DNA of 64,000 nt from Terebella lapidaria (GCA_949152475.1 OX424556.1:13760664-13824663), one strand, 5' to 3'; positions 11,307 to 23,960 are shown, numbered from the stretch's first letter. The notes: generated by a model from the sequence alone, not told the origin. Made by a program: numbers and translations.

Positions 11307-12912
11307 CTATGACAACCATAGGGCGGTGAGAGTCAGGCTGAGAGCGGATATGAGTCCAGCACTGGCGCCCACAGCCCCTTGTCCGGCTATGGTGGTCCCG
11401 CTGTCATCGGAAGTGGTCGTCTCAACACTCGGATCAGTCGTCGTATTATGTCCCTCCGTCGACAGCTCGGGTGCGTCCGTCGTCGACTCTGGGCCGCAAT
11501 CTATTGGCAATAAAATAAATATGTATGAACCAAAATACACAGGATCAATGTCAAATGGACATTTCAAACCTCATAAATTCAGGTCAGAGCTAAGACTGTA
11601 TGACACTGACTGGGGATGGCCTTGCGGCAATAGACGTTCCTCTGCTGGCCGGGAGTGGCCGTGGACCAAATCCAGCTGGCGCCTTCGGCTATGCCCGAGT
11701 AGGAGCCCGGGAAGAAGCGATCGGGCAGTACCACGGCTGACGTCCAGGCCGAGTCGTCAAAGTCCGCCTCCGTCCAGCCCGTCACCTCGGCGTTGTTGCA
11801 CTTCCATGTGGTATCGGTGACGTAGCTGACGTGGCTATTGCTGAAGGAGGCCAGCATTCCGCCCACGAAGCCCACGTCGACACAGTGTATGGCGGCGACC
11901 CGCGGGCACTGCGCCACTGTGAAGGTTGACACGTCAGTCGAGGTATCGCTCTCAGCCCGCAGCGTGCCGTCCGTGTAAAACTGCATACGATCGTCACATG
12001 TCGCCGCAAACTGCAGCGGCTCTGCACAATCATACAAATCATTCAATAAATCGAACTAGATCTACCGAGGACTCATTCGATTGAGTATATTTTTCTTTTA
12101 ATTGACTCCATATATTATTAAAAAAAATTTAGTATTTATTTCATAAGGAGAACTGTTGGATTTCATATTGATATCGATCTCGTCTTGAAAGAAGACTTCA
12201 ATAAGGTGCCGGACTTCAAACTCGCAAGTTATTAAACCGAAGTATATTCCTGAGAAAGCATGGCTTACAGTATATATGGCCACATGTCACGTGCCTATAT
12301 CATACGAGGATTCACGTGAAATGTAATTAGTAACAATTAAAGGGAGATGGTTTTCTAATCACTTTTACATGACCAAATTATAAGCATGTTATACGTCAAG
12401 GTCACATAAACAGAGATCTTGTTGAATCAGGATGTTAAAAAATAGATACTGGGTATTTTTTTTAATAATGAGGGTCACGTTTTCCTCATACATGTAGGCC
12501 TATACCCATGATATTTTCCTTTTTCTGATTCATATATTTTGACCATTATCATGGAAGATAATTCACAAATGAATAAATCTGTTATAGAACCCAGGTTATA
12601 GACATGGATTTGATCAGATAGTTCAAATGAAGCATTAAATGACGTAAAATTCTTCATAACGTAGCTAGATCAAACAGCGGTTTGTTTGAAGCAATGATAA
12701 AGTCGTTTAGGCACACTTTAAATATCACAGAAACATGGTTCCATTTGTTTGAATCTATCCTTAATCGTTATGATTTTGTATTATAAAAATTACCATAAAA
12801 CCTGGCATTAATAAAACTAATAGTATCTTTGAGTATTCTACATACCACAGTGTATTTGAGTAAGCATCGATCCTATAATAACAGCTAGGCAGGGCAACGA
12901 TAACAACTCCAT
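11307..12912 (-). CDS. Secreted, probably GPI-anchored surface protein with a galactose-binding-like fold
   Basis: Three coding exons (12846-12912, 11611-12021, 11307-11500) join in phase to give 223 residues. Exon 1 encodes a textbook signal peptide (MELLSLPCLAVIIGSML, ending near TQIHC) and its ATG directly follows a good acceptor. Exon 2 encodes one Cys-containing domain of about 137 residues. Its WTEADFDDSAW motif is typical of galactose-binding-like beta-sandwich domains, and it ends with a W-rich stretch and CRK. Exon 3 encodes a Thr/Ser-rich stalk followed by a hydrophobic C-terminus (ALSLTLTALWLS) without a basic tail, the pattern of a GPI-attachment signal. Donors and acceptors are GT-AG, all in phase 1. 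I do not know the family name; the ligand is unknown. The fold and GPI calls are inference from motifs. Confidence 0.8.
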
Positions 12913-13036
12913 CTTCAGGGAAGAAAACACATCGAGATACCATATAAAGTGTGTCAGTGAACATAATAAATTTTTAAATTAAAAATACAATAAACTAAAT
13001 AAAATATCAATATAGAAATTTTTAATAATGTCTTAC

Positions 13037-13132
13037 CTTATGCGCTTGTTGTTGTAATATTTAAATTCCTCTGTGTGTTTTCATTCCACGATCCGATCTA
13101 ATGGAGCTGGGTTCTCGGATTCCTTTATATAT
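13037..13132 (-). promoter_or_regulatory. TATA promoter and 5' noncoding exon of the GPI-anchored protein gene
   Basis: On the minus strand an AATATATAAAGGA TATA box lies at 13123-13132. About 30 bases downstream begins a sequence that ends in a consensus donor (AAG then GTAAGA) at 13036/13037, with no coding start fitting it. The signal-peptide exon at 12912 starts right after an acceptor, so a noncoding first exon is required. The transcription start (about 13095-13100) is inferred from TATA spacing. Confidence 0.6.
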
Positions 13133-13139
13133 TGGCCTG

Positions 13140-14983
13140 TGAAGTTTTTACTTCATGAATAAACATGAGCAGGACACGGTGCGGTTATCAACCATGTGAT
13201 CATCAGCGCGCGCCCCCACAGCCATGACTAGATAGATAATTGTTACTATTTTATTCTGAAATCACTGTAGATGTTAAGCATTGATATTATTACCACAATA
13301 CCCACATCGACATGTACCGGTATAGCAAAATAAACAAACAATTTTAGTTTCAATAGTTAAGTTTTCCAGAAAGTTTACACGCACTTGCGTTTTAGCCTTG
13401 AAGGTACACAGACTTACCTTGTTTATCCCGCGTCCGATAAAATCGCGTTGTTCACAATGGGTGCAAGATGAAGTAATTTTTATTTCAGGAAATGCTTGTG
13501 TCATTCACTAAAATTAACTCGATAAGTAATATCCTCGTACTTTCCCCGGGGTTGTCGGGGGTGGGAGGGAATTGGAAGGGTTGGTTTTGTGGCTTTGTAT
13601 CCTGTATATTCACCTGGTACTAGTATAATATTATAATTCACCACTTTGTTATCTTTCATCCAACTGTCATGTATATAATTTTATACCATCCGACATTATC
13701 CGTTTTCTGTCATATGTTCGTGTTTTACCAGTATAATTCTATCACAAAGCATACATCTTGTTATCGGTTGCCAAATAAATCAAATCAAATCAAACCAAAG
13801 CTGCAGTTTTGTTCTGTAGTCATCCAACAGATGACTCATTTCCCAGGTGGGTTCCAAAATATAATGGAAACTACATGTAATTACATGTATAGCTGGACCT
13901 TTCACGGTCATGTGGTCTTCACGAGACTCCAATTCCACCAGCATCACACACGGGCCATATTTGGAAACTATCCATGCAATAATAGCTATAATAATATCCA
14001 CAGATGTAGCGACATGACTTGGGCATCTATGGTGGCATGGAGCAACGAATGGTAGGCCTATACGCAATATGAGCGGAGTATATATGTGAACTAAAAATCA
14101 ACATAATCCATCCTCTTGAGATTCTCTGTCTGCCCATGTATTGTTTTAGTTGAGTACAATACTTGATATAACCGAGGAAAAGATAATTGTTTTCCCAATA
14201 ATAATGTCAAGGTTATAGATGTAAACAGATAGGCCTATAAATGTACTAATGTGAGCGGACCGACTCCCGAGAGTGAATTCATACGTATTTTTCAGTACTT
14301 GATGACCTCAATCACACACGGATATTGTTCCTGTTTATAATACGAAATTGATCCCCACAATATACCATGTATAAAATCATGTATCCCATATCAAACGAGA
14401 AAAATTAAGTGAATACAATGTAGATACACTTCGTGAAGAAAGTGAAGAAATATGTTGAATCTTATGTTGAATATACCGTGTATAATCGCATATAAACCCT
14501 ATTTTATGTAGCAAATTGCAACAGACATTTATGTCGTTAATTGATAACCAATATGCCATTTCGATAGACCGTGATATGTAGAGGCTCGGAAAGTCCAGTG
14601 CACTCGTGTTCCCTTTCCAGCCGACCGTACACGAGCCGACCCTTATGTTGCCTGGAGACGAGGCCCACTGCGTCACACAATGGTTCAAATCTGTCAGGCC
14701 CAACCTTGGCTCTGATCCTACATTGTCAAATACCAACCATTGTCCGATCATTTATCAAATATACTCGGCTTTATTGTAGCTGGTTGCTGAATAGCATGTG
14801 ACCTGCAAATAATTGATCGTTTTTTAGGTTTGCAACAAAATACATGTATATATATGCAATACCCATATTAACAAACAATATTCACTTTGTACCGTTGCTA
14901 TTAACTCTCAGCACTTGGATAGATTATATTTGTGTAAAAGTGCAATTATAAAATATATCCAGGTATGAGTCTAGATCTTCTCG
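13140..14983. other. Intergenic, no gene recognised
   Basis: Short open frames occur on both strands, for example minus 14377-14751 (124 codons) and plus 13669-14055. None has a recognisable domain, signal peptide or splice context. No ordered repeat was seen. Confidence 0.4.
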
Positions 14984-15096
14984 ATATTATATTATATTAT
15001 ATTATATTATATTATATTATATTATATTATATTATATTATATTATATTATATTATATTATATTATATTATATTATATTATATTATATTATATTATA
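14984..15096. repeat. (ATTAT)n microsatellite
   Basis: An uninterrupted pentanucleotide run of about 22 copies. It ends in ATTATAG, 17 bases before the ATG of the LRR gene, and could itself supply the pyrimidine-poor acceptor of a 5' UTR intron. Confidence 0.95.
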
Positions 15097-15113
15097 GGTG
15101 TAGTTTGCCTGGC

Positions 15114-18100
15114 ATGGACAAGAGTCGGCTGGCACCCGGAGGTGGAGGGGGAGTCAGGGGTGAGACACATAGAGAGTCACTCCGCCCCGGGGGCACGACC
15201 CCGTACGCCGACCTAGAGAAGAACCAGAAAAAGTGCACAGAGGAAGAGTTCGACTTTGACCGTGAGTCGCGTCACTGGCGTGAGATAAACTTTCATGACT
15301 GCTTTCATTAAATTTCTACCAATCCACGATAATTTGGGACCATTAGAACCAATGAGCTCATTGATTAGAAGCATATTATTCGCTCGCATGACACATATCG
15401 TGTGACTCAATCCTCGTGAATTCAATTATCGCGTACTGCTAAAAAACAAAACTGGATTTATAAAAGCCACAATGTTTTCAAATACTTGAATTATTGTACA
15501 TATATAATAATAATATAGTAATCTTTTTATTGTGCAGTATTATTACATGTGTATGCATGGATCACATCTAGAGATGATAGAGTCTACTGAGTCATTTTGC
15601 GTCGTGTCTAAACACACGCGTGAATACGTGACAGTATTTTTGAATAAGTAAACACATGAGTATAATTCTGAAAACGTATTACTGCGTTTAATCTGGTCAT
15701 TTTTCCATGCATATATTGTTATTATAACCTATACGAACCCCAATAAGAGCCAAACATTTATTCAACATCATTTGTATTTACAATTTATTCATTTTGCTTT
15801 CGTGACACATATTTTTTCCTCGAAGCAACGTTCACCAAACATGTTCCAAAAGTGTCAACAAACTGGAATTCTTTTGAATTGTTTCACAAACACCATTAAC
15901 CTTGGTAAATATTCAAGTCCTTGAAGTGACATCAGTTTACACCAAAAGACCTATGCTGACTCGCACCATACATACATGTATATGACAGAGTATGTCTAGA
16001 ACTAGCTATACACTGTATATGTATTATAACACATACAATGGTTAAAGTACAAATAATAATATTTGAGAAATCTCTGTCGGAGAGACAGACCAGAGAAAGG
16101 CCGGCCCCGGCGGGTGAGAAATATTTGAACATCAGCAAATGGCAAAGTGACCTGACTGTAAATTTTTTTTACTTCAGTTGGTATTCTACATTCACGAATA
16201 CTGGTGATTTTTTACACTAATATTTCATCAAAATGATGTATATTAGGGGGAATAGAAGCATCCACACGAGCTCGACTCATGCACCCATTCAATGCGCTGA
16301 ATTTTGAAATTCCTCTGATTAATTCAAAACTTCTGAATTAAGAATTACAAGTAAAAACGACGAGACAGTATTTTGCTGGAATTTGTGTGAACTACTGGTG
16401 AAAAAATAGAATAATTTTGGAATAATAAAAAAGAAGTGTTACAAGCTTCAATTTCTGTTCTTTTTTTCTCGAAATTTCAGCAAATTTAATCGATTCTAAA
16501 AATAATTTTATATCAAAAACATGCGCCGGATTTGTTGATAAATGGACAATATTTCAGAAACATCTGCAGTCTGCAGAGGCCAATTTACAAAGTTCATGTT
16601 AAATGTGACCGTCAGATTCACCTATCCAGGTGGAGGTCTTTTACAATGTCACCAAACAGCCATCATATATGACTTCCTATATGCTCTTAATACAAACCTA
16701 AGCACTATCCACAAGAGTTTTGTCTGCAGAGGCCAATTCACACATTTCAGGTTAGATGTGAGCTTGCGAGTCGAGGTCAAGGTCACCAATAGATTCACCG
16801 TACATGACTTCCTATATGCTCATAATATATTTCTAAGCTCTATCTATAATGACTAATGCCTGCACAGGCCAATATACACATTTCAACTCAGACGAGACAT
16901 TGACGTTTACTACTCCAGTTCATCTGAGGTCAAGTTCACTGTCACCAAAAGATCCAATATATATGACTTCCTATATGCTCACGAAACAAACCCAGGCGCT
17001 ATCTACATGCGTTTGGTGCAGAGGCCAACTCACATATTTCAGGTCAAAAGTGACCTTGAGATTTACCACTCAACGTCTTTTTAGGTCAACCTCAAGTTCA
17101 TTCAAAACTCAAGCATACTTTATTCCAGCTCTATCTATAAGATTCATATTTACACAGGCAAATTTACACATTTCAGGTCAGACGTGACCTTGAGATTTAC
17201 CACTCAGGGTCTTCCGAGTTCAGTTTCGATGTCACCAAAAGATCCACCATATATGACTTCCTATATGCTCATAATACAAATCTAAGCTCTATACGCAAAC
17301 GTTCTGTCCCCCAGAGGCCAATTTGTGCATTTCGGCCCATTTTTGGCCTTTTGTGCCTACATTTCGAGCGATTCAATGCCTACCATATTTATACACATTA
17401 CAAATGGCCTAAAATAGCATGCTTGTACATTATAAGAAAAAAGTTATTCCGTCAATTTTTAGAAAATTATTTGTAAAGTTTGAAATTGTGTCACAAAAAT
17501 ATTACAAACCCGGGCCGGACTAAAATTGCTGTTCATGGTCACCATTGACTTTCTATATATGACTCCCCATTTGAAAGTGCCAATATTCCAACTCTTTCTT
17601 ACAGGCTTTAAAGAGTTTACCCAATATAGTTCCCATAACGAAGGCCAACAAAATGTCAATGGCTTTTGTTTTGGCTGAAAAGGGCTCAAAGCAGAGAGTG
17701 ACTTGATTTCGGGTCAATTTTTTTGCCAATCGCTCGAAAAATCAAAATGGCCACCATACGCAGTCCAGCAAATCAAAAGCACCAAACCTATACTTCACGA
17801 GTCCTATGCATAAATTAGGAAAAAACTGTTACGGAACTGACTAGTTTGTTACTGAACAGACGCCACGTCAATAGATAAAAAAAACTGTTTGGTCGTTTCA
17901 ATTAACAATTGATTTTATTGCAAATAGCCATAACTGACCCATGATTCGGGACATTTTGGGTGAAAATGAACCATAATTTCACATGGAATTGCATATTCAA
18001 TCGACAATCACAATTAAGAATTATTTGTTTAATTTTTTCAATTTTCGACACAAAAATAAACATGCTCAGTGATGAATCGAAAAGCATCACCAAGGCTGCA

Positions 18101-21100
18101 TTGTAGATTAAATTTTGTCCGGCAGTGGACGAGTTGATGGCCCCGAAGGTTGTGGAGACGGAGGGTCAGGTGACGTACACACGGGCCTGTAAGCTGTTGA
18201 AGCATCCCCCGGTACATGCCATACACAAGGGTCTGGCCGGCCCCGCCGTCGTCCTTACTAACCACGTCCTCGGCCCGGAAAAGATCAAGGCCCTCGCCAT
18301 TGCCCTCGTCGTGAGTCATCAATCCAGACACACCTGACTCTTATTAAAATTTAAAGATAATTGTATCACATATTTAACAAAGATAATTGTATCACATATT
18401 TAACAAAAAGTGTATATTCTAACACTTTTTTTTGCTAATAGAATTGCCTAAAGTAAAATAATTCGTTCGATTGAACAACGATTTCCTTACCACGAGATAC
18501 GATACCCATACAATATCCATACTCACTAATGTGATTCGTATCCATGGGTACCTCTTTAGAACAACATGGATGTGCAGAAGTTATACATGGAGTCGAACGA
18601 CGCGGGGTCGCGGGGCGCTAGATATGTGTGTGAGATGTTGGAGGAGAACCGCTGTCTCACCGACCTGGTAGGGGCTGGTTAATCGGGACCTGGTAACTCC
18701 GGGTTGTGACAACCAGGGACTTCGTAACTAAACGAACTAGCAACTTGGGCTTGGAAACTAAAGGGACCTGGTGGGGAGGAACTTGGTAACTACGAGGAAT
18801 GGCAAGTGGGAGTCAGGTAATTAAGGGACCTGGCAATTGAGAGAAATGGTAACTATATGTGGCATGAAAAATGGCAGCCTGGTAACTGTGTACCACCTGG
18901 TAAGTGGGGGGGGGGGGGGTGGTAACTATGGTGCATGAAAAGTGGGGTCTGGTAACTATGGGGCATGACAAATGGGGGCTGGTAACTAAAGGATCCATGG
19001 GGCATGACAAGTGGGGTCTGGTAACTAAGGGACCTGGTAAATGATGCTTGGTAACCATGGGGCATGACAAGTAGGGTCTGGAAACTATGAAGCATGAAAT
19101 ATGGGGGTCTGGAACTAAGGGGTCTGGTAAATGAACTAAGGGATATGGTAAATGGGGCTTGGTTATCATGGGGCATGAAAAGTGGGGGTCTGGTATGGGA
19201 CCTGGCAAATGGGGGCTTGGTAACCATGGGGCATGACAAGTGGGGTCTGGTAACTATCGGTCCTGGCAAGTGGGAGCTTGGTAAATAAGGGGCATGGCAA
19301 GTAACCAATGAACAAGTGTGAGTTTACTAGCTTTGGGACCAAAGGCGTTATGCTTTAAGCTCCTGTTAGATATTTACTTAATAACTGGAAGATTTGGTAA
19401 TAATAAGTTCAGTCCCTAAAGGGCATAGTAACTAGAAGCTTGGTAACTAAGGATCTCCTCCGCCCGACCACAGGCTCTGACGTATAACGACATCGGTAGG
19501 GACGGTATGACCTCTGTGTCCGACATGATGCAGATCAACGACCGTCTCACAAAACTCGACCTCTCAGGTGGGTCATCACACTATTGGTGAAGTGGATCTG
19601 AATAGTGCTTGTCACAAATGATGGGATAACTTTTTCTGTACACAGGGAACAAACTGGACGATCTGGACTGTAAACATATCGTCATTATACTGGAGGTAAA
19701 CAAAATCGTGCCTCGGAACTATGATCAATAACAAGGTGTAGGCATACTGTATACTGAGGTATATTGGTCATATTCTAGATTATAGATTGTCAACACGATC
19801 AATATTACAAATAGCTATAATTATTACAGGAGAACCCAATTCTACGTGAATTAAGATTGACGCACAACACTATTCAAGAGAATGGAGCCATTATGATAGC
19901 ACAAGCTCTAGGTGGGTCGGAAACAACACTATTCAAGAGACTGGAGTCATTATGATAACACAAGCTCTAGGTCGGTCTGAAACAACACTAGATAGCAAAA
20001 GCTCTAGGTGAGTTCGAAACAACACTATCCGAGAGACTGGAGCCATTATGATAGCACAAGCTCTAGGTGGGTCCGAAACAACACTCTCCAAGAGACTGGA
20101 GTCATTATGATAGCACAAGCTCTAGGTGGGTCCGAAACAACACTAGATAGCACAAGCTCTAGGTGGGTCCGAAACAACTGTCTCCGAGAGACTGGAGTCA
20201 TTATGATAGCACAAGCTCTAGGTGGGTCCGAAACAACACTCTCCGAGAGACTGGAGCCATTATGATAGCACAAGCTCTAGGTAGGTTTGAAACAACACAA
20301 TCTGAGAGACTGGAGTCATTATGATAGCACAAGCTCTAGGTAGGTTCGAAACAACACTATCCGAGAGACTGGAGCCGGTATGATAGCACAAGCTCTAGGT
20401 AGGTTTGAAACAACACTCTCTGAGAGACTGGAGTCACTATGATAGCACAAGCTCTAGGTAGGTTTAAAACAACACAATCCGAGAGACTGGAGCCATTATG
20501 ATAGCACAAGCTCTAGGTAGGTTAAAACAACACTATCCGAGAGACTGGAGTCATTATGATAGCACAAGCTGTAGGTAGGTTCGAAACAACACTATCCGAG
20601 AGACTGGAGCCAGTATGATAGCACAAGCTCTAGGTAGGTTTGAAACAACACTCTCCGAGAGACTGGAGTCATTATGATGGCACAAGCTCTAGGTAGGTTC
20701 GAAACAACACTATCCGAGAGACTGGAGCCAGTATGGTAGCACAAGCTCTAGGTAGGTTTGAAACAACACTCTCCGAGAGACTGGAGTCATTAAGATAGCA
20801 CAAGATCTAGGTAGGTTCGAAACAACACTATCCGAGAGACTGGAACCAGTATGATAGCACAAGCTCTAGGTAGGTTCGAAACAACACTATCCGAGAGACT
20901 GGAGCCAGTATGATAGCACAAGCTCTAGGTAGGTTTGAAACAACACTCTCCGAGAGACTGGAGTCATTATGATAGCACAAGCTCTAGGTAGGTTCGAAAC
21001 AACACTATCCGAGAGACTGGAGCCAGTATGATAGCACAAGCTCTAGGTAGGTTTGAAACAACACTCTCCGAGAGACTGGAGTCATTATGATAGCACAAGA

Positions 21101-23719
21101 TCTAGGTAGGTTCGAAACAACACTATCCGAGAGACTGGAACCAGTATGATAGCACAAGCTCTAGGTAGGTTCGAAACAACACTATCCGAGAGACTGGAGC
21201 CAGAATGATAGCACAAGCTCTAGGTAGGTTTGAAACAACACTCTCCGAGAGATCGGAGTCATTATGATAGCACAAGCTCTAGGTAGGTTTGAAACAACAC
21301 TCTCCGAGAGACTGGAGTCATTATGATAGCACAAGCTCTAGGTAGGTCCGAAACAATACTATCCGAGAAACTGGAGCCATTATGATAGCACAATCTCTAG
21401 GTAGATCTGAAACAAACAATCCAAGTGATGTCATTATGGTTCGATAACAGCTTAGTAATTACAAATTTGGAGCAAATCTGTTCCCTTCACTGAATTATTT
21501 CGTATCTGGTCAACTACAGTTTTCTCTCCCTTGCAGAAGAGAATGACAGTCTGCTGGTTCTAGATCTAAGCTGGAACCACATCAGAAGGCAAGGTGCACA
21601 AGCACTCGGGAATAGTCTCATAGTATGCTTCTTTTGGTAACACTTGATTACCAACTTTTTAATAAATCTGTGAGATTCGATATCAACACTCAGTAGCGAA
21701 TATTTATTCCACGTTTTCGACAGAAAAACAACACGTTGTTGGAGTTGAATGTTTCTTGGAATGGTTTTGCCGTGGAAGGTTGTAAAGCTCTTGGTAACGC
21801 CCTGCTTGAGAACTCGACACTCAACTCCCTGAATCTCAACTGTAACCGCATCGACATTAAAGCGCTTAAGGAGCTAGTGACGGGAATCAAGGGCAACCAG
21901 ACCCTAGAGGTTCTCAAGGTACGGTATACTCAAGGGTAACCAGTCACACAGGTTCTAAAGGCACTGTATGTTCAATGGTAACCAGACCCTACAAGTCCTC
22001 AAGGTATGGTATGCTCAAGGGTAACCAGAACCTAGAGGTTCTCAAGTTCGCTCAAGGATTACCATACTCTACAGGTTCTCAAGGTACGGTATGCTCAATT
22101 GTAACCAAACATTACATGATCTCAAGGTATGGTATGCTCACATGTAACCAGACCCTACAGGTTCTCAAGTTCGATATACTCAAGGGTAACTTATATACCC
22201 TGCAGGTTCTCAAGGTTAAGTATGCTTAATGGTAACCAGAGCCTACGGGGTTTCAAGCTACGGTATGCTCAATACGGGTTCTCAAGGTACAGTATGCATA
22301 GTGGTAACTGGAACCTACAGGTTCTCAAGGTACGGTATACTCAAGGGTAACCTGAATTTATTACAGATCCTAATGATACGATATGTTCCCAAATGCCAGG
22401 ATATATAGAAGTTCTGAAAGTTGAGTATAGGTGTTTACAATCTAGACCCGGGATTTGTGTGTATTTTGGAAGATCGTTGCTATGAAGTACCTGCATGATG
22501 TACATGTTGGTAACGTTATGATTGTGAACAGCTGTCGGAGAATCCGTTGACGACAGACGGAGCTATGGCTCTACTTACTGCCATAGACAACACTCCCGAA
22601 TCCGCCATCAACGAAATCGACCTGTCTGTGAGTTGAACATCGTCGGTTATGTTTTATAGTTCTTTTTTTTTTACTATGCTCTTAACTGCTGTTGCTCGAA
22701 GATACAAACATGAGTTATAACCTCGATACACGACCAGAGTCAGTCTGTGAGCACTGAGTTCGGACTGCTCCTGGAGCGCCTGAACAAGGACCGCGGGGTG
22801 CGAGTGCAGCATGGCAAGCAGCTGGAAATGGAGATGGCGGAGGAGACGATGGACACGGCCTTCGACCAGGAAGACCCCATGATGGTGCTGATGGAGTTCA
22901 TGCGGCTCCGCAGCCTGCGCCTCATCGACCTCTTCAAAACGCTTGACGCTGATGGCAGCCAGTCGCTGACTCGGGCCGAGTTCAAGTGCGGTCTTCTCGT
23001 AAGTCCTGAAACACGTCATCCTTGATGTGGTAAGACTAATAAATCACTTGATAACGCTGTGAGAGAGGCTGAATGATTTTTGTTGCAGAATGTGAACATC
23101 CCGGTGACAGTAGGAGCACTGGATAGACTCCTGGACAAACTGGACGTCGACGGCGACGGGGAAGTTGACTACGGGTAAGAACACTTCCTCAGGAAGTCGT
23201 CTCTCAATTTCATTCAACAGTGGTGGTCCCCGAGAAATCAATAAAGCATTCTATTTACATTAATACGTCGTGAACTATAGAATATTGACGACAGCAGTAG
23301 TTATATTCGTATAATATACTAAGCAGGTGCAACCCATCATATGATCTTTATGTTGAGTATTTCCATTTGGCGTCAGGGAAATGATACAGGGCCAGAAACA
23401 GCACAAGGCCAAGTTGCACAAGTTGAAGCAGCGTCAGCGGGAGGTGCCTTACGAGAAGACGGACCTCGGCCGCATCAACAGCAAGCTGCGGGCCATTATG
23501 TCGCTGCGGCGCCGTTCCGAGAAGAACCTGGTCGGGGCATTGACCCAAAAGGAGTCCAAGGCGGCGACAGCTAGAGATTCAGAAGGCGAGGCGCTTGACC
23601 TGGTAGAGGAGGAACAGGTCCCTAGAGACCAGGAGGAGGACGGGGTAGGAGATGAGGCGGCGGGTTATGGTGTCGCGGAGAAGGCTGGGAATGGCACAGA
23701 GAGACCGTTTACAGTGTAA
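15114..23719 (+). CDS. Leucine-rich-repeat and EF-hand protein, LRRC74-like
   Basis: Twelve exons, all GT-AG and phase-consistent, give 577 residues: 15114-15261, 18126-18310, 18560-18667, 19474-19567, 19646-19695, 19830-19911, 21537-21622, 21724-21918, 22532-22627, 22738-22998, 23089-23174, 23377-23719. Residues about 60-345 are ribonuclease-inhibitor-type LRRs (for example LLVLDLSWNHIRRQGAQALG, LNSLNLNCNRIDIKALKEL). Two canonical EF-hand loops follow: DADGSQSLTRAE (about 418-429) and DVDGDGEVDYGE (about 454-465), so calcium binding is expected. The tail is basic, then acidic. The LRR plus EF-hand order resembles proteins annotated LRRC74A/B in invertebrates; the cellular role is not established. 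The start is the first ATG in frame after an AG; an extra 5' exon is possible. Three introns hold large minisatellites. Confidence 0.88.
16540..17335. repeat. Degenerate ~145-bp tandem repeat inside intron 1 of the LRR gene
   Basis: TATGACTTCCTATATGCTC recurs near 16667, 16806, 16963 and 17252. GCAGAGGCCAA(T/C)T(T/C)ACA and GTGACCTTGAGATTTACC recur between. About five units are visible. The same words occur around 41050-41340 and, inverted, at 63360-63660, so this is a piece of the dispersed GACCTTGA-type family. The sequence to about 17830, with AAAATGGCC words, probably belongs to it too. Confidence 0.7.
18668..19310. repeat. Degenerate minisatellite with GG(T/A)CCTGGTAACTA words in intron 3 of the LRR gene
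   Basis: Begins immediately after the exon ending CACCGACCTG. About 25-35-base units carry GACCTGGTAACTAAGGG and GGGGCATGACAAGTGGGGTCTGG-like words, with a poly-G run near 18908. The first unit contains the exon-donor junction GACCTGGTA, but units are too diverged to prove that they derive from the exon. Confidence 0.75.
19912..21420 (+). repeat. 59-bp minisatellite copied from LRR exon 6 plus its splice donor (~25 copies)
   Basis: Each unit repeats the last 48 bases of the exon at 19830-19911 (ACAACACTATTCAAGAGAATGG through GCACAAGCTCTAG), then GT(A/G)GGT(T/C)(C/T)GAA from the start of its intron. About 25 copies follow, most with GAGAGACTGGAG. Every copy keeps a donor-like CTAG|GTAGGT but none has the exon's acceptor. 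The 59-base length is not a multiple of three. The array fills most of the intron to the next exon at 21537. Confidence 0.95.
21919..22365 (+). repeat. ~40-bp minisatellite copied from the 3' end of LRR exon 8 (~10 copies)
   Basis: The exon ends GGCAACCAGACCCTAGAGG then TTCTCAAG, with donor GTACGGTATAC. About ten imperfect units downstream repeat GGTAACCAGACCCTAC(A)GG, TTCTCAAG and GTA(C/T)GGTATGCTCAA. The unit thus spans the exon-donor junction, as in the array at 19912. Confidence 0.88.
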
Positions 23720-23960
23720 TACGACCGACTGTTGTGTGACGTGGCTCCGGTACGACAAAGCACACTGTGATGTTATACAAATATATCGTAACGCTATTTA
23801 CTGATGGGTCATGGTATGTAATACAGTTACCAAGTACATCACTAGTCTATCTACCTCCATATGTTGCAATGTTTTGATATACTGTTTATAAGATTTATAT
23901 ACAGTAAATGTGATACTTCATGAAGGACTAGCGTTTAAGTTGTTTTTTTTTCCAGAAAGA

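Noticed and set aside
14377-14751. 124-codon minus-strand frame with Cys residues and a Trp-rich stretch
   Set aside because: No family was recognised and there is no signal peptide or supporting exon. It may be a dispersed repeat or chance; left out as a gene.
18813-19308. Minus-strand frames of 131 and 151 codons rich in His, Pro and Ser
   Set aside because: They arise from the GGTAACT/GGGGCATG minisatellite in an LRR-gene intron and have no conserved domain.
19912-21420. CRISPR-like regular array
   Set aside because: The units are contiguous 59-bp copies without unique spacers, in an intron of an animal gene. The same holds for the 73-bp array at 44702.
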